Positions 7,036 to 14,383 of a DNA stretch of 14,383 nt are shown here, one piece after another. The stretch comes from Verrucomicrobiota bacterium (GTDB taxonomy: Bacteria > Verrucomicrobiota > Verrucomicrobiae > Chthoniobacterales > UBA10450). The number at the start of each line of letters is the position of its first letter. The first letter of the stretch is position 1. The stretch is from contig QHOZ01000027.1 in assembly GCA_003219495.1 (NCBI GenBank), positions 1-14,383 on the forward strand, in the 5' to 3' direction. The translations under genes and the position numbers were made by a program. Under the pieces are notes generated by a model, which was not told where the DNA came from, searched no databases, and was given only the letters and a program-made list of their open reading frames with translations.

Positions 7036-8544
7036 TCAGACCTTCACCGAGTCGGCAGTTTGTTCCTGCCAGCGATGGATTTCATCCGTCAGATGCGCAA
7101 TCACATCGCGTTTGCTCGCATCGGAGTAGAGATTGTGCCGCTCATCGGGATCGTCGCGCAAATTGTAGAGCTCGTTCTTGTCTTTATCGCGCAGACAAAG
7201 TTTCCAACCGTCGCCAGTGACGACCGCGCGGGTGTATTCGAGCAGCGCTTGTTTCACCTGGTCCTTGCCGGCGAGCTTCGTGTGTTTGTTGATCTTCTCC
7301 TTGCCCGGCGCCCACTCGACGAACACCGGATCGGGCGGCATCTGTTGGCCACGAACGAGAGGCGCGCGGCTTTTTCCAACGCATTGCGCGTCCGGCGTTT
7401 TGCCGAGAAGATCCAGAATCGTTGGCGCGAAATCGATATGGCTGATCGGTTGCGCGACACGAATCTGATTTTGCTGCCCCGGCATGCGCACGACATACGG
7501 AACCGACGCCGATTGGTCGAACATGAACCGTTTTCCCAAAAGTCCATGCGAGCTCATCATGTCGCCGTGATCGCTCGTGAGAACGGTGATGGTGCGATCG
7601 CTCAGGCCGAGCGCATCTAGCTTTGCTAAAATATTCGCGATGCAGCGATCGATCTCGGTGATGAGGCCCAAATATTTTTGCTTAATCTCACTGTAACGTT
7701 GCGCGTCGCCGTCGTAGCGCTTTCGATAAACTTCTTCGCGAAGGCGATAATGCAGCGGCATGTCTTCGCCGAAATGGTCCGCGTTGCTTTGATCGAGCGT
7801 GATCGAATCGAGCGCGTGCTCATCGTTGAATGGACCGGTGTAAGGCGGATGCGGCTCGATGAAGGCAACGAAGGCAATGAAGGGGCGATCCCGATTGCGC
7901 TCGAGAAATTCACACGTCTTCGTTTCGAGAAATTTCGCTTTCGAAAGCTCGAACGGCAGATTGCGCGAATAAGTGCGGCTAAAAAACTTTCCGTGGTCAG
8001 GTTTGTGTCCGCTGTCGATCAAGTACTTCGTGTAATCGGTCACGCCTTGAATTTTGTGCCCGCTCGCACTTTTGAACGCTTCCTCGATCGACACCCACTC
8101 CTGGAATCCATGTTGGGCCGAGAACTCGTCGCCGAGATGCCATTTGCCGATGTTTGCGCAGCGATAATCGGAATCGCCGAGCATTTCCGGCAGGCATTTA
8201 AATTTGAGCGGCAGTGACTGCTGATTGTTTGTGCAGCCATTGGTGTGCGGCCACGTTCCGCTGAACAACGACGATCGCGAGGGCGCGCAAATCGGCTGAG
8301 TCACGTACGCGCGCTCGAAAATTGTCGCCTGCGACGCGAGCTTCTGCATGGCCGGAGCGTGCACCGCCTCCGTGTTTGGACCGAAAACGATGTCGGCGCG
8401 CAATTGGTCCGGCAAAAACACGAGCAGGTTCGGCTTTTGCGAAAGTTTTCCGGGCTGCGCGCCCAAACGGGAAGCAAGCGCGACACTGACCGAGCCGAGC
8501 GCTGCAGTGCGAATGAATTGTCGCCGCGAAAATTCGGAGCTCAC
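7036..8544 (-). CDS. exported S1-family sulfatase with Tat-type signal
   Basis: A 502-residue member of the alkaline phosphatase/sulfatase superfamily, predicted to hydrolyse sulfate (or related phosphonate/phosphate) esters outside the cytoplasm. The N-terminus FSRRQFIRTAALGSVSVAL fits a twin-arginine signal, with likely cleavage after ALASRLGAQ (about residue 30). The mature protein has LPDQ (D46, Q47) and CAPSR (86-90), where C86 is the cysteine turned into formylglycine, plus GKWHLG (K134, H136) and TSDHGDMMSSHGLLGK (D325, H326, K338). It ends with an elongation typical of the family (LYNLRDDPDERHNL). Asp-Gln at the first metal motif and the DHGDM..HGLLGK form are what I recall for choline sulfatase and phosphonate monoester hydrolase relatives. 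The substrate cannot be named. The start is GTG (8542-8544). It follows rpsT by 73 bases. Confidence 0.9.
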   Translation of the reverse strand: MSSEFSRRQFIRTAALGSVSVALASRLGAQPGKLSQKPNLLVFLPDQLRADIVFGPNTEAVHAPAMQKLASQATIFERAYVTQPICAPSRSSLFSGTWPHTNGCTNNQQSLPLKFKCLPEMLGDSDYRCANIGKWHLGDEFSAQHGFQEWVSIEEAFKSASGHKIQGVTDYTKYLIDSGHKPDHGKFFSRTYSRNLPFELSKAKFLETKTCEFLERNRDRPFIAFVAFIEPHPPYTGPFNDEHALDSITLDQSNADHFGEDMPLHYRLREEVYRKRYDGDAQRYSEIKQKYLGLITEIDRCIANILAKLDALGLSDRTITVLTSDHGDMMSSHGLLGKRFMFDQSASVPYVVRMPGQQNQIRVAQPISHIDFAPTILDLLGKTPDAQCVGKSRAPLVRGQQMPPDPVFVEWAPGKEKINKHTKLAGKDQVKQALLEYTRAVVTGDGWKLCLRDKDKNELYNLRDDPDERHNLYSDASKRDVIAHLTDEIHRWQEQTADSVKV

Positions 8545-8617
8545 CGGAAGTGAAGCTTAAACGCGCTGCGCGATCTGCAAAGCGCATTCGCGGTCACTGC
8601 GAGACGGAGTCGAGCGA

Positions 8618-8863
8618 TTACTTTTTCGCGAGAAGCGCGTTCAGCCGCGCTTTACGACGATTAGCTGCGTTGCGATGAATCACGCCGGCCTTCGCCGCTT
8701 TATCGAGAGCTGAAATCAGACTACGAATTTGCGCAGCGTCCGGCTTTTGGCTTCCGCCGGCGCGTTTTTGCAAAGTGCGCAGACGAGTGCGGGCGCCGCG
8801 GTTTTGGCTGGCCCGTCGCAATGATTGCCGGGCGCGTTTTGATGCTGATTTTGTATTAGCCAT
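8618..8863 (-). CDS. rpsT: 30S ribosomal protein S20
   Basis: An 81-residue, highly basic protein with the bacterial S20 pattern. It has an N-terminal MANTKSASKRARQSLRR that binds 16S rRNA, then long helical segments (NRGARTRLRTLQKRAG, LISALDKAAKAGVIHRNAAN) and the diagnostic end HRNAANRRKARLNALLAK. S20 binds early to the 5' domain of 16S rRNA in the small subunit. The length is slightly under the usual 85-90 residues, with no missing block. The start is ATG at 8861-8863, preceded by an AAGAGAGA purine tract. It is a single-gene ribosomal unit, as S20 often is. It lies between an envelope pair upstream and the sulfatase downstream on the same strand, without evidence of functional linkage. 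Confidence 0.95.
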   Translation of the reverse strand: MANTKSASKRARQSLRRASQNRGARTRLRTLQKRAGGSQKPDAAQIRSLISALDKAAKAGVIHRNAANRRKARLNALLAKK

Positions 8864-8872
8864 TCTCTCTTA
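8864..8872 (-). promoter_or_regulatory. ribosome binding site of rpsT
   Basis: The minus strand reads AAGAGAGA directly before the ATG at 8863. The tract is close to the start codon, but its purine content is the strongest Shine-Dalgarno-like signal in the window, and it supports this start for S20. Confidence 0.4.
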
Positions 8873-8906
8873 AATCGGGCGACGACGGTCGTGCACACCG
8901 CAGAAA

Positions 8907-8925
8907 TGTCAAGATGTCGATCTTG
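8907..8925 (-). promoter_or_regulatory. hairpin and possible -35 element upstream of rpsT
   Basis: CAAGAT (8910-8915) and ATCTTG (8920-8925) form a perfect 6-base stem with a 4-base loop, in the 88-base gap between the transpeptidase stop and rpsT. On the minus strand its far edge reads TTGACA (complement of 8907-8912), an exact sigma-70 -35 hexamer pointing at rpsT. No good -10 hexamer follows at 16-18 bases; the position holds ACCGTC. The stem is not followed by a T-run, so it is a poor terminator for the transpeptidase gene. It may be part of an rpsT promoter or operator, or coincidence. Confidence 0.3.
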
Positions 8926-8951
8926 GGAAATCGAAAATTCCCGCGCGCCAA

Positions 8952-9608
8952 CTAAGTCCGCGGATTCTCCGCGAGCTTCACATCTTTGTCTTTTCGCAGT
9001 CCGGAAGCCGAAGCAGGAGCATCGTAACCGTACACTTCCGGGTCGGCCATGTTCGCCGCTTTCGGCAAACGGTCCTGCACGATTTCGACCGGAGTGCCGA
9101 GTGGAATCTGGTTGTAGAGCGCGAACACATCGGTCGACCTCATTCGAATGCAACCGAAGCTGGCTGGTCTGCCGATCAGCTTCTCCTCGTTCGTGCCGTG
9201 GATGTAGATGCAGCGTTGAAACGCGTGTGAGTTCGCGGGTTGGAGTCCGCGCAACCAAATGATGCGCGTCATGATCGGATCACGACCGGGCGTGTTGGGT
9301 CGCAGGACCTCTCCGGTCCAACGCCGATTGTGAAACACGGCGCCCATCGGCGCGTGGTCGCCAATTTTTTGCGCGACTTGCAAAAGCCCGAGCGGCGTAG
9401 AGAGGCTGCCCCAGCCGTCCCCTAAACCGTACTTCGAAGTCGAAACCGAATAGGTCGCGGTGATCTGACCATTCGAGATCACGGCAAGTTTTTGATCGTG
9501 CACACTAACAAGAAGCCGCGTGCTCAGACTGGGCGCTGGAACGGTAAGAGTGTTGGCGGCGGCGGCCGAAGCGAAAACGGCGAAAGCCAACGCGGAGGAA
9601 CGTAACAT
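8952..9608 (-). CDS. exported L,D-transpeptidase, YkuD domain
   Basis: A 218-residue protein predicted to make or edit peptidoglycan cross-links, or attach proteins, using a catalytic cysteine in the periplasm. A short signal-like segment (MLRSSALAFAVFASAAAA, about 1-18) precedes the YkuD domain (about 31-178: LLVSVHDQKLAVI, STPLGLLQV, MGAVFHNRRW). It contains the catalytic motif with H137-G138 (YIHGTNEEKLIG) and C153 (SFGCIRMRSTDV). The signal segment and the AAAAGAG tract 7 bases upstream favour ATG 9606-9608 as the start. The frame stays open upstream into the glycosyltransferase because that gene has a frameshift, so a naive prediction would give a 702-residue fusion. It is probably cotranscribed with the glycosyltransferase, 31 bases downstream of its restored stop. 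Confidence 0.9.
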   Translation of the reverse strand: MLRSSALAFAVFASAAAANTLTVPAPSLSTRLLVSVHDQKLAVISNGQITATYSVSTSKYGLGDGWGSLSTPLGLLQVAQKIGDHAPMGAVFHNRRWTGEVLRPNTPGRDPIMTRIIWLRGLQPANSHAFQRCIYIHGTNEEKLIGRPASFGCIRMRSTDVFALYNQIPLGTPVEIVQDRLPKAANMADPEVYGYDAPASASGLRKDKDVKLAENPRT

Positions 9609-9639
9609 TCGCGCTCTTTTACTCAAAAACCGCGCGTTG

Positions 9640-11060
9640 TCACGCGGGAATTGGCGAGGGAGAGCGATCAGCGCCAAAATTAAACTCCGGCGACCAAGGC
9701 AAAAGCGAGGAGAGGGCCACATAGAAAAACCCGGCTTGAAACATGAGCAGGAACGGTACCGACAGAAACTGCCATATTTGCAGCTTCGCCAGGTTTGCGA
9801 GCGGTGCTCGATTCCGTACTTCGGTGTGCGCGTGAAATCGGACTGGTGATTAAAGAGCGCTTCGAGCACTGCGCGCGCGTTGTTGAGCGATAATCCGATC
9901 CCTAACGCGAGCAAACACGGCAGCAGGAGCATTTTTTTCATCCATGTTTGCGGATGAATCTCGCGCTGCGCACAAACGTAAAACACTGCAACCGAGACCG
10001 AGGCGGTCAGAAAGATCGGGACATCGATCAACAGCGTCCGCATCCAACCGGTCTGCGGTCCGCCGGTGGAGGGATGCAACAGAACGCAAAGACACGCCAG
10101 AAGTAGATAAGCGAAGTTTGAAACCAAATGACCGGTCGCTTCGGCTTTGATCGCGAATGGCAAATCGCTTCGCCAAATGCTCGGCAAAAGTTTCTTGCAC
10201 GTTTGAATCGATCCCTTGGTCCAGCGATGCTGCTGCGATTTGAAACCATTCATGTCGACCGGCAACTCGGCCGGCGTCACCACGTCCGGGAGAAAAATAA
10301 ATTTCCAGCCAACGAGCTGCGCGCGATAGCTAAGATCGAGATCTTCGCAAAGCGTGTCGTGTTGCCAGCCCCCGGCTTCTTCGATGCACGTTTTCCGCCA
10401 CAGCCCGGCGGTCCCGTTGAAATTAAAGAAACGCCCGCTGCGACTGCGCGCCGTTTGCTCGAGCACAAGGTGACCATCCAGGAACATCGCCTGGACGCGC
10501 GTGAGCAATGAGTATCCGCGATTCAAATGGCCCCAGCGTGTTTGGATCATGCCGATCTTTGGATCGGTGAAAAAGTGAACCGTGCGCTGAAGTAAATCGC
10601 GCGGCGGAACGAAATCCGCGTCCAAAATGCAAACAAACTCGCCCGCGGCTGATTCGAGTCCGCCCGCGAGCGCGCCGGCTTTAAACCCGGTGCGATCGAC
10701 CCGCTGGATCAATTGCACGTCGAAACCGCGCGCGCGTAGTTCGTTTGCGCATGTCGCCGTCACTTCGCGCGTCTCGTCGGTTGAATCGTCGAGCACCTGG
10801 ATTTGCAGCAGCTCGCGCGGGTAGTCCAGCTCACTGACCGAGCGCAAAAGTCGCTCGACCACGTAGAGTTCGTTAAAGATCGGGAGCTGAACGGTAACCT
10901 TGGGAAGCTGGCTGAAGCGGCCGGCCGGCACAGAAGCGCGTTTGCGGTTCTTCAGGAAGAGATAAATGATGAAATACCGGTGAATACCGTACCCAGACAA
11001 CCCGATGAGCACGGCCAGGTAACACGCCGTCCAAATCACATAGCCGAGACTTCCTTGCAT
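9640..11060 (-). CDS. family 2 glycosyltransferase, CslA/cellulose synthase-like, frameshifted near its 3' end
   Basis: A processive-type membrane GT2 that would add sugars from a nucleotide donor to a polysaccharide. The first 426 residues are in one frame: an N-terminal membrane helix (about 7-35), LPIFNELYVVERLLRSV, the DDS motif at 91-93, DADF at 147-150, CEDLDLSYRAQLVGW (E239, D240) and QQHRW at 276-280. Three or more C-terminal membrane segments (about 311-329, 342-363, 377-392) follow. After RTPKYGIEHRSQTWR the sequence degenerates into Cys/Arg/Ser-rich nonsense. Shifting frame at about 9786 restores a typical ending, LSVPFLLMFQAGFFYVALSS, and a TGA at 9640-9642. One base appears missing. 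Relatives I remember also have about 40 more residues and another helix here, so a larger deletion is possible. The start is ATG at 11058-11060. The gene may be inactive, or this may be a sequence error. Confidence 0.82.
9780..9795 (-). other. frameshift site in the glycosyltransferase gene
   Basis: Upstream codons on the minus strand read ...ACC TGG CGA AGC TGC. Reading CTG CAA ATA TGG CAG TTT CTG instead gives LQIWQFL and then the expected membrane end of the protein. Adding one base between 9786 and 9787 would restore a continuous frame with TWRKLQIWQF. The exact lesion could be anywhere within a few codons and could be part of a bigger deletion. Confidence 0.7.
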
Positions 11061-11099
11061 AAGGTTGGTGGCTGCCAGTCAACTAGACAGCAGGTGCGC

Positions 11100-11975
11100 A
11101 TGATGGCCCTTCCGACGCGATCGTCAAATCAAAAATGGCGCATTTGCCTCAGTGAAAATCTGATAACGCGACGAAAAGTCGCCACGATGTCGATCTTCGC
11201 AGCGCTGTTGGCTGCCTTTGCGCCGCTTGGTTTCGCCCAAGACGAACGGAACGAGGATAAAGACCACGAGCGCGAAGAGCTCGGCGTCAATCCTTACACC
11301 GCGCCCTCGATCGAGCACATCGTTGCGCAGCTCGATCAACTTCGCCCGCTGCCGTTCGAGCAACTGCAACGTGGGCTGCCCCAAACGATCATCGGTAGCC
11401 GCGAACAAAAAGGAATGATCTTCGGCGGACTGATCGCGGATGGATTTTTGATCGTCGAAGCCGAGCGAAAAAATCTGGTGGAAAATATTGGACGCGCCTT
11501 GATCGATCAAGCGCGGGCATTCGGCGTGGGCGATCGCGTAATGCGGCACAGCGCCAGCCTGACCGAGCTCGGCAAACGCGGCGACTGGCAAAAAGTGCGG
11601 CACGAATTGATCGCGACGCAGTCTGATGTCGAACAAGCGATGGTCGATTTGCGCGATGAGAAGATGGCGCACTTGATCAGTCTCGGCGGCTGGTTGCGCG
11701 GATTGGAAATGTCCGCGGCGGCGGTGCAGGCGGAATTCTCGCCCGCGCGCGCAAAGATTCTGGCCCAGCCTGACCTCGCGGATTATTTCGGCGCGGAATT
11801 GCAAACGCTGCCGCCGTTGGTCGCCCACTCGCCGCTGTTCGAGAAAATTCGCGCCGGTGTGAAAAGATTGCAGCCCGCGCTCAGCAAATCGCCGGACGCA
11901 ATCAGCCGGGCGGATGTCGATCTTATCCGGACGACCGCGCGCGAGCTAAACGACGTCATTCGCCAGAGCGAATAA
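11100..11975 (+). CDS. secreted or membrane-anchored helical protein, unknown function
   Basis: I do not recognise this 291-residue protein. A basic stretch (LITRRKVAT, ending at 29) leads into a hydrophobic segment (SIFAALLAAFAPLGFA, 31-46), read as a signal peptide cleaved before QDE. A charged DERNEDKDHEREE tract follows. The rest is mainly amphipathic helix (IEHIVAQLDQLRPLPFEQLQ, AERKNLVENIGRALIDQARA, QSDVEQAMVDLRDE), with GMIFGGLIADGFLIVE and LISLGGWLRGLE as glycine-marked turns. There are no cysteines in the mature part and no catalytic motif I know. The start is uncertain. ATG at 11100 or 11103 has an AGGTG a few bases upstream. ATG at 11187 would give a signal lacking its basic region. 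With the early start only 39 bases separate it from the divergent glycosyltransferase. It is followed by the hybrid kinase after 53 bases, on the same strand. Confidence 0.72.
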   Translation: MMALPTRSSNQKWRICLSENLITRRKVATMSIFAALLAAFAPLGFAQDERNEDKDHEREELGVNPYTAPSIEHIVAQLDQLRPLPFEQLQRGLPQTIIGSREQKGMIFGGLIADGFLIVEAERKNLVENIGRALIDQARAFGVGDRVMRHSASLTELGKRGDWQKVRHELIATQSDVEQAMVDLRDEKMAHLISLGGWLRGLEMSAAAVQAEFSPARAKILAQPDLADYFGAELQTLPPLVAHSPLFEKIRAGVKRLQPALSKSPDAISRADVDLIRTTARELNDVIRQSE

Positions 11976-12002
11976 TCCCGCAACCGGCAGGCCCTTTGCT
12001 GC

Positions 12003-12009
12003 TATGTTA
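12003..12009 (+). promoter_or_regulatory. possible extended -10 element before the kinase
   Basis: In the 53-base gap upstream of the kinase, TGCTATGTT contains TATGTT (four of six matches to TATAAT), preceded by TG one base away. This is the form of an extended -10 promoter. No -35 hexamer is visible at the right distance. If unused, the kinase would be expressed by read-through from the preceding secreted-protein gene. Confidence 0.2.
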
Positions 12010-12028
12010 GTGTTCCCTTTCGAGCGGT

Positions 12029-14383
12029 ATGCCATTTCGATACCTGTTCAAAAAAGGCCGCCACGATCGCTTCGAGCGCTTCAACATCGTGGTCTCGATT
12101 CTTTTGGCGGGCTGGGTGCCGTCGATTCTGACGGTCTGGTTTTGCTACACGTTTCTGACGAAAATGCTCGAAACGCGGATCCTGCGGGACCGGCAAACGT
12201 TCGTCCAATTGATCAGCCGGATGGTCGGCGACGATCTTAGCCGCACCGAAGGGATCATTGAGTATTATCAAACGCTCCCCGACGTCACCCGCATCATCAA
12301 TTCGTCGAATTCTCAAACCGCGCAGCAATGGCTCGGGACGACGTTTTACTCGCATCCGCGCATTGACGGAATGTTCATGACCAGTCGCGACGGAAAATTA
12401 ATCGCATCCATTCCGTACCCGCCGGCGATGATCGGCAAAGATTTCGATTCGAACTATTGGCGGCCGGATGCGGAAAAGATTCCAGGCGCGTTCGTGTCGC
12501 CAGTGCATCCGCGTTTTTCCGACAAGCGAATCATCACCGACATCGCCGGAGCAGTGCGAACGCCGGACAAAAATATTGTTGGTTATCTTGGCGTGTCGGT
12601 TTTGGTCGAGCGAATCGGGCGCCGCCTTTCCACGATCCAGTTTGCCGATCAAGCAAATTGCCAGGTTGTGGATCAATTGGGGCAGGCGCTTTTCACGAAC
12701 GACTTTCGACCAAACCCAAATCCCTCACCCGCGCCCGAAGCGGTCCTGCCAAAGGAAATCCGCGAACAACGGCAAGGCGATGTCGAGCGCAGCGGGAATC
12801 TGTTTTCGTTCTGTCCGGTTGAGTCGACCGGCTGGACCGTCGTCGTCAAGCAACCGAAAGCCGTCGCCTACAAACCAGTCCACGATCTTGTCGGCCGCGT
12901 CGGCGTTCTTGCCGCGTGGCTCATGGCACTGACAACGATCTTCGCCTGGCTGGGTGGGATTTTTTACCGGCGTCAAACCGAAGCCGCGCGCCGGATCGAG
13001 CGCGAAGTGATCTTTAACGAAAAGATTCTCGCGAACATGCCGGTCGGCATCGCGTTCATCGATCCAAACACGCGGAAATTTGCGCAAGCGAACGAATCAT
13101 TCACGCAAATGGCGCAACGCTTCGGCGGTTTTCCAAAACGGCGCGACGCGATCGGCGCCGCGTACGATGAAGTGAAAATCGCGCCGCCCGATGTGCTTGA
13201 GCGCGTTCTTTCCTTCGGAACGCCCTTTCAATTGATCGAGCAACCGTTCGCGGACGAAGGCGGGATGACGCACTTCGTCAACGTGACGTTGCTTCGCCTG
13301 CAAGCGCCGGACGAAACGATTCAAGGGGTCTTGTATTTGGTCGAAGACAAAACGCGCGACGTCACGCTTCGTCAGGAGCTAATCAGCGCGAACACCGCGA
13401 AGGATCAATTCCTCGCCTTGCTCTCGCACGAGTTGCGCAATCCGCTTTCGCCGGTCATCGCAATGGTCAGCGAATTGGAAGCAAGCTCGCCACGCTCGCC
13501 GAAATTGCACGAAGCGCTCGAAGTGATTCGCCGCAACGTCGAGCTCGAAGCGCGGTTGATCGACGATTTGCTCGATGTCACGCGGATCGCGAAAGGCAAA
13601 TTGCAGCTCACGCTGGAGATTGTCGACGTTCACGAGATCCTCCGCCGCGCTTACGAGATCTCGCGCGAAGACATGTTGCGGAAAAAGATTGAGGCGAAGT
13701 TCGAGCTAAGGGCGAAACAGGTTTACGTGGAAGGCGACCCGGCGCGCTTGCAGCAGGTATTTTGGAACCTGGTGAAGAACAGCGTGAAGTTCACGCCTGA
13801 AGGAGGACGGGTCACGATGGCAACGTCGAATATTTCGCCGAACGAAATCGAAATTCGCATCACCGACACCGGCATCGGCATCGAATCGGATAAGATCGGA
13901 AAAATCTTCAACGCCTTCGAGCAGGGACAAACCTCCATCACGCGACGCTTCGGCGGACTCGGTCTCGGGTTGGCGATCTCGAAGGCAATGGTGGATGCGC
14001 ACCGCGGGAAAATTCGCGTGGAGAGTCCGGGCAAGGACAAAGGCACCACGTTCATTGTCGATCTAAAGACGGTTGAAGCGCCGGCCGAATCCGGGAATGG
14101 CGCTGATGGCGACGATCTGGACGGGAAGAAAGCCATCAGCTCGAAACGCCATTTGTTGTTGGTCGACGATCACGTCGACACCTGCAAAGGAATGAAATTG
14201 ATGCTCGAGCGACGCGGCTATGACATCACGGTCGCGCATTCAGCCAGTCAGGCTGTCGAAAAGGCGAATGAAACAGACTTCGATCTGATTATCAGCGACA
14301 TCGGGCTGCCGGACCGCACGGGTTACGAATTAATGAGCGAGTTGCGAAAGACGAAACCGTTTCCCGGAATCGCCCTCAGCGGT
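12029..14383 (+). CDS. membrane-bound hybrid histidine kinase with Cache-like sensor, truncated by the window edge
   Basis: The frame is open from ATG 12029-12031 to the last base (785 codons) with no stop. The in-frame TAG at 12008-12010 excludes a longer start. Helix 1 (about 18-43) and helix 2 (about 291-314) flank a 240-residue outside sensor. Its style (IDGMFMTSRDGKLIASIPYP, then VGYLGVSVLVERIG) is that of a double Cache domain binding a small ligand. A PAS-like region follows (about 325-440, NMPVGIAFIDPNTRKFAQAN). The HisKA domain has SHELRNPLSPV, with H467 as phosphorylation site. The HATPase domain has WNLVKNSVKF (N580, N584), DTGIGI (D613) and GLGLGLAIS (643-651). After a linker comes a receiver domain, LLLVDDHVD (D713, D714) and SDIGLPD with acceptor D757. 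The receiver is cut off at ALSG. The ligand and the target are unknown. Confidence 0.93.
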   Translation, partial: MPFRYLFKKGRHDRFERFNIVVSILLAGWVPSILTVWFCYTFLTKMLETRILRDRQTFVQLISRMVGDDLSRTEGIIEYYQTLPDVTRIINSSNSQTAQQWLGTTFYSHPRIDGMFMTSRDGKLIASIPYPPAMIGKDFDSNYWRPDAEKIPGAFVSPVHPRFSDKRIITDIAGAVRTPDKNIVGYLGVSVLVERIGRRLSTIQFADQANCQVVDQLGQALFTNDFRPNPNPSPAPEAVLPKEIREQRQGDVERSGNLFSFCPVESTGWTVVVKQPKAVAYKPVHDLVGRVGVLAAWLMALTTIFAWLGGIFYRRQTEAARRIEREVIFNEKILANMPVGIAFIDPNTRKFAQANESFTQMAQRFGGFPKRRDAIGAAYDEVKIAPPDVLERVLSFGTPFQLIEQPFADEGGMTHFVNVTLLRLQAPDETIQGVLYLVEDKTRDVTLRQELISANTAKDQFLALLSHELRNPLSPVIAMVSELEASSPRSPKLHEALEVIRRNVELEARLIDDLLDVTRIAKGKLQLTLEIVDVHEILRRAYEISREDMLRKKIEAKFELRAKQVYVEGDPARLQQVFWNLVKNSVKFTPEGGRVTMATSNISPNEIEIRITDTGIGIESDKIGKIFNAFEQGQTSITRRFGGLGLGLAISKAMVDAHRGKIRVESPGKDKGTTFIVDLKTVEAPAESGNGADGDDLDGKKAISSKRHLLLVDDHVDTCKGMKLMLERRGYDITVAHSASQAVEKANETDFDLIISDIGLPDRTGYELMSELRKTKPFPGIALSG

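Noticed and set aside
8560..8595. GCGCT/AGCGC pairing between rpsT and the sulfatase as an rpsT terminator
   Set aside because: Several competing short GC pairings exist and only a broken GTTTAAG follows, so the structure is not distinctive.
8952..11060. A genuine bifunctional glycosyltransferase-transpeptidase protein
   Set aside because: The joining region reads as out-of-frame sequence, the transpeptidase has its own start with a signal segment and ribosome binding tract, and the glycosyltransferase end is found intact in another frame.
11124..11828. 234-codon minus-strand open frame over the secreted helical protein
   Set aside because: The plus-strand frame has a signal peptide and regular helix periodicity, whereas this one is His/Arg/Gln-rich without membrane or domain features. 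The plus-strand product is itself unknown, so this is rejected with less certainty.
1705..11930. Recurring GATGTCGATC words (near 1708, 5823, 8914, 11187 and 11914) as a dispersed motif
   Set aside because: Most copies lie inside genes in ordinary codons such as Val-Asp-Leu, so codon preference explains them.
1..14383. CRISPR arrays, tRNA or rRNA genes, insertion sequences, prophage or toxin-antitoxin modules
   Set aside because: Reading both strands showed no regularly spaced repeats, no cloverleaf-like segment in the few short gaps, no transposase or integrase motif, and no phage structural gene.

Overview
The window is a gene-dense stretch of chromosome, moderately GC-rich by eye. No gap between genes exceeds about 90 bases. 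Verrucomicrobiota is my best guess for the source, possibly a soil lineage. That rests on the mix of a Tat-type sulfatase, tandem YkvA-like genes, a CslA-like glycosyltransferase and a Cache-type hybrid kinase. No rRNA or other taxonomic marker is present, so the assignment is inference. I see no tRNA, rRNA, CRISPR array, insertion sequence, prophage or plasmid gene. Most of the window looks like housekeeping and cell-envelope content.

Layout from left to right. A DUF4256 gene enters from the left edge (+). Convergent to it is a two-gene minus-strand unit: a small two-helix membrane protein whose stop overlaps the start of a dNTP triphosphohydrolase (dgt-like). Two tandem YkvA/DUF1232 membrane-protein paralogues follow (+), separated by a spacer with inverted repeats. 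Next is a tight minus-strand operon, transcribed right to left: a DUF6580 putative transport protein, then pdhA, pdhB and pdhC (E1 alpha, E1 beta and E2 of pyruvate dehydrogenase). No E3 gene is present. A secreted S1-family sulfatase and rpsT (ribosomal protein S20) follow on the minus strand. Then comes a minus-strand envelope pair: a CslA-like family 2 glycosyltransferase and a YkuD-type L,D-transpeptidase. Diverging from these on the plus strand are an unrecognised secreted helical protein and a membrane-bound hybrid histidine kinase. The kinase runs off the right edge inside its receiver domain.

The most notable observation is damage at the end of the glycosyltransferase gene. Near position 9786 the frame shifts, and the true C-terminal membrane segment continues in another frame to a stop at 9640. 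Read literally, one 702-codon frame fuses the glycosyltransferase to the transpeptidase. The residues between them look like out-of-frame translation, so I annotate two genes with a frameshift. The most testable functional idea is that the DUF6580 protein takes up a cofactor or precursor for pyruvate dehydrogenase, because it leads that operon with a 6-base gap. I found no convincing evidence of a wholly new multi-gene system.
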